Shown: positions 40,860-51,449 of the stretch, in pieces | Layout: each line of letters opens with the position of its first letter | Position numbering within the stretch: the first letter of the stretch is position 1 | NCBI GenBank assembly: GCA_015698045.1 | Contig: BLAL01000169.1 | Span: 620,001-684,000, forward strand | Direction: 5' to 3' | From: Rhizophagus clarus | Taxonomy: Eukaryota; Glomeromycota; Glomeromycetes; Glomerales; Glomeraceae | Length of the DNA: 64,000 bases | Translations under genes and position numbers: made by a program | Notes under the pieces: model-generated | What the model was told of the DNA's origin: nothing | The model's input: the letters and a program-made list of their open reading frames with translations, nothing else | Database searches by the model: none

Positions 40860-41110
40860 ATTTTGGTACCTTGCGCCAGAATTTTGGTATCCTTAATCTT
40901 TGTATACCCAGAAATTTTGGTACCCCAGAGGTGAGACTTTTTTTTCGTATAACTTTTTGTCCCAGTATTTTGGTAAAGAATTGGCTCTAGAATGATTTCC
41001 TGTATATCAAGAAATTATTGGTTTACTAGAATAGGTTCAATGGCCCTTTTGATTTACTTTCTATCATTCAAGATTTTGGTACCCACCCTTTGGTTGTGGT
41101 ACCAAAATTT
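40860..41110. promoter_or_regulatory. Cluster of TTTTGGTACC motifs between divergent genes
   Basis: Six or more copies of (A)TTTTGGTA(C/T)C, or its complement GGTACCAAAA, occur within 250 bp, upstream of the PolB gene start and of the plus-strand gene at 41,907. Position between divergent genes suggests a regulatory or origin-like role; that is inference only. Confidence 0.35.
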
Positions 41111-41906
41111 GATCTTTGTTTACAACTATAAATCAGTTTTAGAATTAATTCTAGTATAACATAAAAATATGGTATGCAAAATGAGCTTGAATTTACGGCC
41201 TGCGAGCATGCTCAGACACTTCGGTCCTCAGTGCTCTTGACCTTTTTTAAATGCAAGCAATATAGCATACTTTTTTCGTTATATTATTTGGAATTAAAAA
41301 TCGGCCAGCGTGTTAACAAAGATGGTTATCTCCTTTAACTTGAAAACTAAAAAAATGGATAAAAGGATATGTTAACAAAATTTATGCTCCAGCCTGATTT
41401 AAAACTTAAATTCAATATCATATTTTGATATATTTCCTGGTCTTGGAAATAAATTTGGGGTAAAAAAAGATTACATAAATTTCATATATCGGGAAATAAG
41501 CCGGGAGAGGCTTACACTAATTATACCTATTCGGAAATCTGACCCCAGAACCCCTGTTTTATTCTATATATTATGCTAGCAGGATCCATGGAGGTAGGAA
41601 CGATTTTCACTGCTAATATTTACAAAAGTTGGCTTGCAGACATGTAGTAGGTCATCATGAATCAGTAGATTGTTATGGTGTAATGAACGACCCACCTTCT
41701 TGTAATTGTTTGAAGGCATCACAGAAGAACCAGGTAAAGATATTCAAGCTCTTCGATAAAAACTAATCACATAGTGGGATAGACATCATTTATTAATTTT
41801 ATTTTTGGCTCGAGATAAGATATATCATATATAAAATATTATAAAAATAGTGATCAATCAAAATCATTCAACTGATGCATCCAGTGAGTAGGAAGTTATC
41901 AGATAT

Positions 41907-43936
41907 ATGAATATATTAGTCCAGACATTTGGACTAGACAAGCAAAATGCAGAAGTATATAGTGCGCTTTTCAGTGAAAATAGGGCATTAAAGAAACAAT
42001 TGAAAGATTATCATTCCCAATACAACACTTTAAAAAAGAGGGTAAAGTTCTTAGAGACTGTATATCTGAACAAATGTGTGGATAGGTAGACTGTGGTCAA
42101 GTTAATACAAGAATTAGTTCTCTTACCAAATATCAAAAAAATGCCAAAAAGTAAGTCTAAAAAGGGTGAAGATAATCTTGCTACTGTAGATTTCTACGAA
42201 TCCAGTTTGCTTGAGACTTCTGAAAATTCTGATTCAGTTGAGATAATTGAGAGATCCCATGGGTACCGGATAAGAGAAAAAAAGGTTGTCCCTTATAGGC
42301 AATGAAGGGCGTGACCAAGAAAAGTTAAACAGATGATAGTTTGAAGTGGGCCAAGCCAAAGGGTTTGAAGAATCAGGTGCTTTACATGATCACTTGATTA
42401 TCTTACCAAGCATTAAATAGAGGTTTAATTTTTATTTGAATATTATATATGCCATAATAAAATAGTATTCGTGAATTGTGTAGTTGAAGAAAATATCCCT
42501 ATTGAAGCATCAATTGAAATGTGCGCTGATATAGATTGCATTTAGGGCTTCGATCAGTTTCAGTAATTACTGAACCGTACTGACTGGTTTTGGTATCAGA
42601 GCGGTTTCAGTTTTATGATTTATCGAACCAAAACTTGCAGTTTCAGTATCAGTTTTGCGATTTACTGAACTGATTTACCGATAATAAAAACATTTTTTTT
42701 TATAAAAAAAACGTCTTTTTATTAAATAATGTAGTTAAAAAAATGTTGCGAAATGTTTTTTACATAAACGTTTGATATAAAAAATAACGTTTTGCAATGT
42801 TATTTTTGTGGAACTTGTAAAAAACATTGCAAAACATTTTTTATATAAACAATTTGATAAAAAATAACGTTTTGCAATGTTATTTTTGTGAACATTGTAA
42901 AAAATGTTGTGAAACGTTTTTTACATAAATGATTTGATAAAAAATAATGTTTTACAATGTTATTTTTGCGAAACTTATAAAAAATGTTGCAAAACGTTTT
43001 TACATAAACGATTTGATAAAAAAATAACGTTTTGCAATATTATTTTTGCGGAACTTGTAAAAAACGTTGCAAAACATTTTTTATATAAACAATTTAATAT
43101 GAAAAATAACGTTTTGCAACGTTATTTTTGCAAACATTATAAAAAATGTTTTTTACATAAATGTTTGATATAAAAAAAATAATGTTTCACAACGTTATTT
43201 TTGCAAAACTTGTAAAAAACGTTGCGAAATGTTTTTTACATCGGAAATTTAATATAGAAAACAACGTTTCACAACGTTATTTTCCTTTTTAGTATTTAAA
43301 AATGTTGCGAAATGTTTTTATAAAATGATTTAATATAAAAAAACGTCTCGCAACATTTTTTTTTGTCACTTTAATAAAAAACGTTGCGAAACATTTTTTT
43401 ATGGATGATTTGATAAGAAAAAATCGTTTCGCAACTTTTTTTTGCTAAATGTTACGAAATGTTTTTTTACTAAAAACATTTGGTAAATCGGTTCAGTTTT
43501 CGGTAATTACCAATCGGTTTCAGTAATCATTAATACCAATACCGATTAATTTGGTTCGGTATCAGTTTTTGCAAAAACCAAACTGAACTGAACTGATCAG
43601 AGTCCTAATTGCATTAGCCAAAAATATATTGGTGAATTAGGAATTACATATCATAGTAAAAGCAATAGCATTGTAACTCTGGATGTATCTTATTCCACAA
43701 TAGGCAAGGTCAATTTGCGTATTAGTTTTGAAGATGGCAAGAAATATAAAAGCATACTCACTGAATTCATAGTTGTTGGACCAGATTGGCCAGACCATTT
43801 TTCTGATTTAATTTTGGGAGGTCCTTAGTTCTGAGAAAGTGGTACAACTTTGGATATATGCGATTCAAAACTATTATTAGACGATAATTTTGCGATCCCA
43901 TTCAAAGAAGTAAAATATAAACCTAATGTAGAATAA
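41907..43936 (+). pseudogene. Second retropepsin-like gene, interrupted by a hAT-type element
   Basis: The 5' part encodes a coiled coil (ENRALKKQLKDYHSQYNTLK) near 41,970, a stop at 42,087, then a basic segment and SHGYRIREKK near 42,255. After frame breaks AKPKGLKNQVLYMIT is recognisable near 42,345. A protease-like domain begins EENIPIEASIEMCADIDC near 42,488 and is cut at 42,542. It resumes at 43,616 (QKYIGELGITYHSKSN...), ending with EFIVVGPDWPDHFSDLILGG, stops at 43,826 and shortly after, and a tail to 43,936. Removing the inserted element with one 8-bp duplication rejoins the frame exactly. The DSG of active retropepsins is DID here, so even the ancestor may have lacked protease activity. 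Confidence 0.65.
42543..43607. mobile_element. hAT-type non-autonomous element, copy 1 (1,065 bp)
   Basis: Flanked by a perfect 8-bp duplication ATTGCATT (42,535-42,542 and 43,608-43,615). The ends are TAGGGCTTCGATCAG and CTGATCAGAGTCCTA, and TIR similarity extends about 130 bp inward (GGTTTCAGTA, ACCGATT-rich). The interior is a tandem array of about 80-bp units made of two palindromic halves (AAAATAACGTTTTGCAATGT and AAAACGTTGCAAAACGTTTT-like). No transposase. The 8-bp duplication and TAGGG ends are hAT hallmarks. It is in opposite orientation to copy 2 at 46,475-47,356. Confidence 0.92.
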
Positions 43937-44295
43937 TGATTATCTGGAGCAGTAATCACATAATTTTGTGAAGTATCTTAACGGCTATTTTTTTATTTGA
44001 AGATACAGCATATATTATTTATGGCATATACAGGCATTTATTTCTTAGCGATAGATAAATCTCTTTATTTCATCCTATTTGTTTCCCGATTGTGGTACAG
44101 ATGTGGTGCTCCTATTCTATAGGAACGTGTCAAGCTAAAAAAAAATGAAATAGAGGGAAAATCTCGATTAGAAAGATTTTTAAAAATAGTACATGAGGGA
44201 GGACAAAAACCAATTTATAGCTTAAAATTAACTTATCTTAAAATATCATATTACCACTCAATTTCAAATAAAAAAATCAAAGGTATTGTACACAG

Positions 44296-44859
44296 ATTCC
44301 AAATATAATTCATTTAGACTTTGAAAAAAGTATAGATCCTACTGGTGAAGCTTTAAAGCTAATAGCGAAATCATACCCAAATTTGAAGTATCTCAATATA
44401 TCTGCTTTATACAATAGATTTTGATCAAAAAATAGTATAGATCTAACTGTAATCGCAAATTCATACCGCAAACTAGAATATCTAAATATTTTTAATCGCA
44501 CAGAGTTTTCTGAAATATCAATTTGTAATGTTATTCGCTCTTGCCCAAGACTCCAGCATCTTGACCTCAGCTTTTGTGAAATTAGCAATATAACTATTGA
44601 GAAAATTGCTAGATCATGTCCTAATTTAAAATATCTTAATCTGAGAGAGTGTTATAAAGTTAGCAAAGAAGCTGTAGATCAGCTCATTTCACTTAATCCA
44701 AATATCTATGTCAAAAATTTCGTGTGTATTATAACACCTCCTGATCTTATTGGAGCAGTTAGAAATTATCTTATACAACCCAACATTGCTAATAACCGAA
44801 TTTTAGCTCAGCATCTTCAGAGTCTTTTAGATCCAAATATGCGAGATAATTTGCAGTGA
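44296..44859 (+). pseudogene. F-box/LRR-type leucine-rich repeat protein fragment
   Basis: One frame, interrupted by TGA at 44,422, encodes leucine-rich repeats of the F-box-associated type: [40 protein letters not shown] and [18 protein letters not shown]-terminal region ends at TGA 44,857. There is no F-box or start upstream, so it is a 5'-truncated copy. Such proteins act as substrate receptors of SCF ubiquitin ligases. An F-box-only fragment on the same strand lies 5 kb downstream, beyond the MULE. Confidence 0.75.
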
Positions 44860-45092
44860 TATTCTGATGTAGGGTTGGCTAGATCAACAGTTTGGAGCAG
44901 TGATCACCAGCTCAGAAGAACTTGCTGAATCACGAATTGTGCGACAAAAAAATATAGATTAACTAAATTTATACCAGGCATGGGCACTGGTCTGCGCCAG
45001 CCAAATTTTTACAAAAATTTTGTACAATTGTTGAGGGAGGACCTTCAGAAATAATGGTAGCACCTCTTCAGTAAAATAAAACATTTTACCCC

Positions 45093-45575
45093 CTATTGAT
45101 GAAATTCTGTATTACCAAACTTGGAACGTCTAAACTTTTGAATATATGCTCTCACATCTTTTTCAGCTTCTTCTTTTATCATTTCTTTGTTAGTATAACT
45201 GATAATACCAAGATAAGCTTGAATCATGCTTATATCTGCTTCCAGATATAAAAACAAATAGTATTTTTCTCTAAGTGAAAATTCTCCCATTGATCTTTCG
45301 ATAAGATCTTCTCTATATTGATGTAATGTATTAAGGATTGGGTTGCCACCAGTCTCAAGTTCCTCCTCTATCGATATAATTTTCTCCACCAAATCTAACA
45401 ATAGATTACTTGTATTATCAAAGCAATCATGTGCTACTACTTTCTTGTTTTGATTCAATGTTGTTTGGTTTGCATTGTCATTAATAGATAGTCTTTCTGA
45501 GTCTACCATACCACATTTTTCTTTAGCTATGCGCTCCTGAATAGCTAATATATCCATTTTCTTATACAAAAGCAC
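45093..45575 (-). CDS. Uncharacterised 160-aa protein
   Basis: An uninterrupted frame with a second possible start at 45,557 (MDILAIQERIAK). The N-terminal half is polar and low in complexity. The C-terminal half is helical, with REKYYLFLYLEADISMIQAY and EEAEKDVRAYIQKFRRSKFG. The mix of buried aromatic and charged residues looks like a real folded domain, and similar sequences seem familiar from this fungal lineage. I cannot name a function. It lies between the LRR fragment and the MULE left end. Confidence 0.5.
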   Translation of the reverse strand: MLLYKKMDILAIQERIAKEKCGMVDSERLSINDNANQTTLNQNKKVVAHDCFDNTSNLLLDLVEKIISIEEELETGGNPILNTLHQYREDLIERSMGEFSLREKYYLFLYLEADISMIQAYLGIISYTNKEMIKEEAEKDVRAYIQKFRRSKFGNTEFHQ

Positions 45576-45938
45576 TTCATATAGTTGATTTTCAAGTATT
45601 TCGCTTATGATTAGTATTACTTGTCATGATTGTGTTTATCTCTAACTAGCATATATTTAAATTTGTGTCTGGAATACTGATCATCAACCAGAGGAGTGAT
45701 CATTAGTTCAGAAAACTACCCCAGTCTCACTGACAAAAATTTTGCAATCACGTGACTTTTCTCTATAATGTCACATATCGGCTGATTATCACATTATTAT
45801 AATTGTCACCAATTGCAATGATAATAACAAATAAATGTGTAATGCGATCATCTTTTTTTCTTAATATTATTGTCATTACGCATAATGGTTTTCTTTTATC
45901 TCTTATTAATTCTCATTTCTCTTATTAATTGAATAAAA

Positions 45939-48900
45939 ATGACAACAATTTCTTGCACAAGATGTTCATTAATTCTTGATCAATCACTTTTTATTAAAGA
46001 AAAAGGTGGCTTTTACACATGTTGTATAAATTGTAGAAATCAAAATAACAAATATACAAGAAAAGGAAAAGAAATAGAGGAGAGTCAAAAATCTATTTCA
46101 ATTCTTAGTTATGAAGAATTAGATTAACATTTATCTAAGATGATTGATGATATTGGAGAAGAGAAATATTTTGAAAATTGTGAAACTGGAATATAATTTT
46201 CTAGTTTTATTGATATTTCCTTTTTAAAAAATAAAACACCAAAAGAAATTGTAGATAATATAAAGAATTTTATTGGTAAAGTTGATGGATATTATTATAT
46301 GTAAGTAGATGTGTTTAAATTAAGTCTTCTATCATATTTACAATTATAATTAATTACTTTTTAAATATATTTATGTAGCTATAATAAGGAATATCATTCA
46401 AAAAAAAATGATAATAACTACACTTATTGGTACAAATGTTTTCAAAATGTATCTTTATCAAAGAGGCCCAGAAATAGGGCTCCGATTGGTTCGGTTCAGT
46501 TCAGTTTTTGCAAAAACTGATACTGAACCAAATTAATCGGTATTGGTATTAATGATTACTGAAACCGATCGGTAATTACCGAAAACTGAACTGATTTACC
46601 AAACGAGTTTAGTAAAAAAACGTTTTGCAACGTTTAGCAAAAAAAAGTTGCAAAATGATTTTTTCTTATCAAATCATCCATAAAAAAACGTTTCGCAACG
46701 TTTTTTATTAAAGTGACAAAAAAAATGTTGTGAGATGTTTTTTTTATATTAAATCGTTTTATAAAAATGTTTCGCAACATTTTTAAATAAAAAGGAAAAT
46801 AACGTTGTGAAATGTTGTTTTCTATATTAAATTTCTGATGTAAAAAACATTTCACAACGTTTTTTACAAGTTTCGCAAAAATAACATTGTGAAACATTAT
46901 TTTTTTTATATTAAACATTTATGTAAAAAACATTTCGCAAAAATAATGTTGCGAAATGTTATTTTTTTATCAAATCGTTTATGTAAAAAATGTTTCGCAA
47001 CGTTTTTTACAAGTTTTGCAAAAATAACGTTGCAAAATGTTATTTTTATCAAATCGTTTATGTAAAAAACGTTTTGCAACGTTTTTTACAAGTTCTGCAA
47101 AAATAACGTTACGAAATGTTATTTTTTATATCAAACGTTTATGTAAAAAACGTTTCACAACATTTTTTTTTAACTACATTATTTACGTTTTTCTTATAAA
47201 AAAAAACATTTTTATTATCGGTAAATCAGTTCGGTAAATCGCAAAACCGATACTGAAACCGAAAGTTTCAGTTCGATAAATCATAAAACCGAAACTGCTC
47301 CGATACTGAAACCGGTCAGTACGGTTCAGTAATTACCAAAACTGATCGGAGCCCTACCCAGAAAAGATGAAAATAAAGAGAAGCACAGAGATAAAATACC
47401 AATAGATAGGTTTGATTGTGATAGTACAATTAAAATTACAATTAATATTACTAACCTACAAGCTGAAATTGACTATACACATGGGATACTTCATAGGCGG
47501 CCAGAAAGGCATCCAATCAATGAAAACATTAAAGAATTTATTAATTCTCAATTGCATCTTTCACCAGCAGAAATATTTGCTCAATTGGAATTAAATAATC
47601 CAGATATTACTCAGAAGCAGATCCACTACTGGTGGACTCAAATAATGAAAAAGAATTATCAAAAAGATTAAGATCGGCTAATTTCTTCTTATTTATTACT
47701 AAATGAAAGAAATTATAATATAATACTCATGGATTTAGATGGAGATGTTAAGTACATAGGATTCATTACACCTTTGTTTCAACAATTAATAAATAAAAAA
47801 GAAATACTAGTGAACGCTACCTGCAAGTATTAAGTATTTGTATTTGGTATTCATATTTATTCAATCATATTATTTATTTTATCTTATAGATAAAACCAAT
47901 GCGTTAAATATAAATTATATTCTGTTATTGGACAAATAGATGGAGCTGGATTTTCAGCTGCATATCTTTTTTTAGATAATGCAAAAAAAAACAATGGAAT
48001 AAGAACATCTATTTTAGCTAAGTTTTTTCAAGAACTGAAAAATATTGGATTAAAAAACATTGAATAATTTCTTACAGACAAGGATTATTCACAGATTAAT
48101 GCAGCTCAAATTATTTGGCCAAGTGTGAAAATTCAAATATGCTTATGGCATGCTAAAAGAGCTATCAAAAAAAAATTAGCAGATAATGAGCTTAAAAATA
48201 TTAACCAAGTTTCTTTACTTAATTCTAAACAGCAATATGATTTTATAGATATACAATGGATCCTTTCACTTACATCATCAAAAACTTCAAATACTTCTAT
48301 TTTTTGTCCTAAAGATTTGCGCTCTGAAGTATTAGATTTATTTGTCAAACATTATCATTAACACCCTTTAATTCCTTCAACTCAAAATGAATTTTTATCT
48401 GCTTAAGTTATAAAAAGAAATGCAGTTGAAGAAATGTATTTATTATGTTATAAACATAATTTAATACATTTATGGGGCTACTTGTGGACTCATTGGTACC
48501 AAAATGATGTATGGCTTCTTTGGGCTCGCTCAGCATCACCTGATGAAATTTGTATTTTTAAAACAACAATGCTTACAGAATCACATTGGAAAGTAATTAA
48601 AAGAGATTATCTACCAAAGTTTTTTTGCCCCAGGCTTGATCTAGTAACTTATATTATGATTAATCGTCTTATTCCACATAATGAAATGATGCTTAAAAAA
48701 TACCTCACAGGTAGACAAGATCCTTCTTGGAGGAAAGATTTTAAACACAATTGGAAACAATTATCCAAAAAGGAATCTTTACAAACATCTGATTATCTTA
48801 CTGATTCAGAGAGATGGATATGCAGTTGTCCGTATTTCCTGACCAATAGATTCTTTATTTGTAAATATTTAGTTAATAATGTAAAAGAAAATATTTCCTC

Positions 48901-49369
48901 CAGATTTTTCAAAGAAGTGCAGCGCCAAGGAGTTTATCCTTTACTTGAAATGAAGGCTAATTTTTATAGTGATTTAAATCAAAATAATATAGATAATATT
49001 GTAATCAAAGAAACCACAATTAATACTAAATTATTTAATTCTTTAGATACAGTATTTTTATTAAAAAATACATATAATCAAATACAATTAATGCATACAA
49101 TTGATTAAATTAAAATTTAATTTTAAATAGATAATGTTCAAGAAATACCATCAACAGAAATTTTTGTTGAAATTGAAAATACATTGAAAAGGGCACTACA
49201 AATTGTTCAGGGACAACATGCATTATCAAATATTCAATGGGCAAAATCTATTAATAAAAATATAGAGGGTGTTAGAAAAATGGTTTGTGATATTGATAAA
49301 TATGAAAATAGAATAACTAACCCAAAGACATGGAAAGAACACAATAAAAATACTATCTTCTATGAATAG
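45939..49369 (+). pseudogene. MULE transposase with zinc ribbon and SWIM finger, broken
   Basis: The N-terminus has a CTRC...CCINC zinc-ribbon-like pair. An intron (46,301-46,378, GTAAGT...GTAG) leads into a KRPRKDENKEKHRD segment cut by the hAT element at 46,475. It resumes at 47,365 with the WWTQ region. The DDE domain follows: first catalytic Asp replaced by Asn (AAC at 47,813; expected DAT, reads NAT), then QIDGAGFSAAYLFL and FLTDKDYSQINA (second Asp kept). The SWIM finger CSC...ICKYL near 48,840 has Tyr in place of its last His. In-frame stops are at 46,125, about 46,195, 48,065, 48,359 and 48,404, several readable as CAA>TAA. A further exon-like part runs at 49,130-49,369. Inactive. Confidence 0.88.
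46475..47356. mobile_element. hAT-type non-autonomous element, copy 2 (882 bp)
   Basis: Perfect 8-bp duplication CCCAGAAA (46,467-46,474 and 47,357-47,364). Ends are TAGGGCTCCGATTGG and GATCGGAGCCCTA. The interior is an array of palindromic AAACGTTTCGCAACGTTTTT and AAAATAACGTTGCAAAATGT-like units, as in copy 1 but inverted. It lies inside the MULE transposase; removal with one duplication rejoins SLSKRPRKDENKEKHRD in frame. Confidence 0.93.
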
Positions 49370-49976
49370 TTAATCAATAAATCCATTTAGAATTCATTTT
49401 TATCCTTTGTATTTCTTTTAAAATCAATAATTACTTCGTTCCTTTTTATAAAAGAAATTAAGAATATTCATAGAATCGTCTTAACATAAAAAAATAAGCA
49501 AGTAGATTTTCCACCTGCATTTCCAAGGTTAAAGAAAATATATCAAGGTTGGAGTCTACTCTATTTATCAACATCAAAATAACATGCTGCTTTATTTTAT
49601 TATTAAAAAAATCATTCTGTTGCAAAGAAAAACTGAAAACCGTTACGCGTAATGACAATAATATTAAGAAAAAAAGATGATCGCGTTACACATTTATTTG
49701 TTATTATCATTGCAATTGGTGACAATTATAATAATGTGATAATCAGCCGATATGTGACATTATAGAGAAAAGTCACGTGACTGCGAAATTTTTGTCGGTG
49801 CGACTGGGGTAGTTTAGCTCAGAATAATTTGCTGAGCCACAGATTGTACGACAAAAATAGCAGATCATCAGTCAGGTCTTGTGTGACATACTAATTTCTT
49901 TCAGCTTGGCACTCGCATATATTATATTCGAAAAAGAACATATTTTTCTGATTTAAAATTCTCCTAACCATATAAA

Positions 49977-50444
49977 ATGCATATCAATAATTTACCGACT
50001 GAAATCTTCATACAAATTCTTGAAAAGACCTCATTTGAGAATATTGGCAAAGTTATGCGAGTCAATAAGAGATGGTATCATGAGAGCTGAGCAATGGTCC
50101 AAAAGCGTGATCATGCGATATTTGAAATATTACTTACAACTAATTTTGATACGAATTATAAATTAATAGATGTACTTCATAGCTTTTGCATAAATTTTAT
50201 TCTCGATTTAGAAAAGAAATTATGGGAGGTTCATAACTATTTAAGGGATCAAAGGGAAAAAATAAATAAAGAAGAAGCAGTAATTGATAATTTATTATCA
50301 CATTATGAAGCAGAGCCACACTTTAAAGGCTTATTTCCTGATTGGCTAGTAGAAAAGCGTAAAAATAATCATTTTAACTCTACTCAAATATTTCTAAAAA
50401 TGGATTTCATTCATAAACTTATAGCCATTGCTCATGTGACATAG
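49977..50444 (+). pseudogene. F-box protein with premature stop
   Basis: ATG at 49,977 begins a typical F-box (INNLPTEIFIQILEKTSFEN, then VMRVNKRWYHES). TGA at 50,088 interrupts it; the same frame is then open to 50,444 (155 codons in total), with a helical C-terminal region. TGA could derive from TGG or CGA by one transition. F-boxes bind SKP1 in SCF ubiquitin ligases. It starts 160 bp right of the MULE end, in the sequence whose paralogue lies near 44,900. Confidence 0.75.
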
Positions 50445-51380
50445 GAGTCACGCAAAAATTTCTGGTGCCTATTACGCTGTGTGACATAATAATTTTCACA
50501 TATCGTATCAAATAGCTAACCTGCTAACCAGTACCCTATTTTTTCCCCAAACAAATGTGAGAAAATGTGAAAGTAAGTCTACACGCAACACAGGACATAC
50601 TTTAAAAGCAAATAGTATGGACAAAAGCATATGTTGAGGGTCTCGCAATTTTGAGATCGCCAGGCATAAGACCCATGCTTAATATCATAATTTAATAATC
50701 GGCAATTAGGAATGTTCCCCCATGCTTATCTGACATGTATAGGAAAAAATTCATAGTGTAATCGACAGCTGAATAAGAAATAATGCTGTGCTGTAATGTT
50801 GAATGTGTTTTTGGTCATTGAACAACATATATTTGTCCATATAAATGAAATGGAAATGGAAAAAAGGTAATTAGCAATCATAAGGTTATTTTCATTACGA
50901 CCTATTCATCTTGAAAATGGAAAATCATTTTACCAAGAAAATCAACTAGCATTTTAGTAATCAGCATACATGTGGTTCGGTGTAGGGTGTGTTTTAATTT
51001 AAGAACCTCTTTCTTGGTTTATAGTAAATAAAATAGAAAAAAAAAAGATAATTGAACATATTCAATGAAACATCCGGTCCGATATCGGATTGTCATTCTT
51101 TAAAATGAATGCTGTCATATGGTTAAAAAAAGACCGTACTTTAAGCCAAACTTGATAAAGTTTAGGAAATTTCCTATTGATTATCTTGAATAACCAAAAT
51201 TTTTAATTTCGTATGATTCTGAATTACCTTTATCAATGGATAAAAAAATACTTTCAGAAACTCAATTTCCCTGAAATGATCCAATAGCAAATGCTCATCT
51301 TTCTTCTTCGGCTTTAGCTTGTATTCACAATCCATTTTTTCCTCATTCAATCTAACAACGTGATTATTTCAAATTTCTTA
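50445..51380. other. Intergenic
   Basis: No coding signal or repeat recognised. Confidence 0.45.
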
Positions 51381-51388
51381 TATAAATA
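51381..51388 (+). promoter_or_regulatory. Probable TATA box of the secreted-protein gene
   Basis: TATAAATA, 62 bp before the ATG at 51,450, is the best TATA match in the upstream region. Confidence 0.45.
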
Positions 51389-51449
51389 AGAAAGAAAAGT
51401 GCTTATTAAAAATTATTAAAATTATTTTAAAAAACACATTAAACTTACT

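Larger units (their letters stand above)
45714..49815 (+). mobile_element. Mutator-like (MULE) transposon with 180-bp TIRs
   Basis: TIRs at 45,714-45,893 and 49,635-49,815 match over about 180 bp with a few differences (start AACTACCCCAGTC, then GTCACGTGACTTTTCTCTAT-like sequence). A 9-bp target duplication flanks it: AGTTCAGAA on the left and AGCTCAGAA on the right, one mismatch. A paralogous empty site (AGCTCAGAAGAACTTGCTGA) occurs at about 44,910. It carries the broken transposase gene at 45,939-49,369 and a nested hAT-type element. Long TIRs and a 9-bp duplication are typical of Mutator. Confidence 0.92.

Noticed and set aside
42934..43173. Cys/Phe/Lys-rich open frames in the hAT-type copies (also 46,634-46,918 and 47,037-47,237)
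   Set aside because: Produced by the palindromic repeat units; they differ between copies and between strands.
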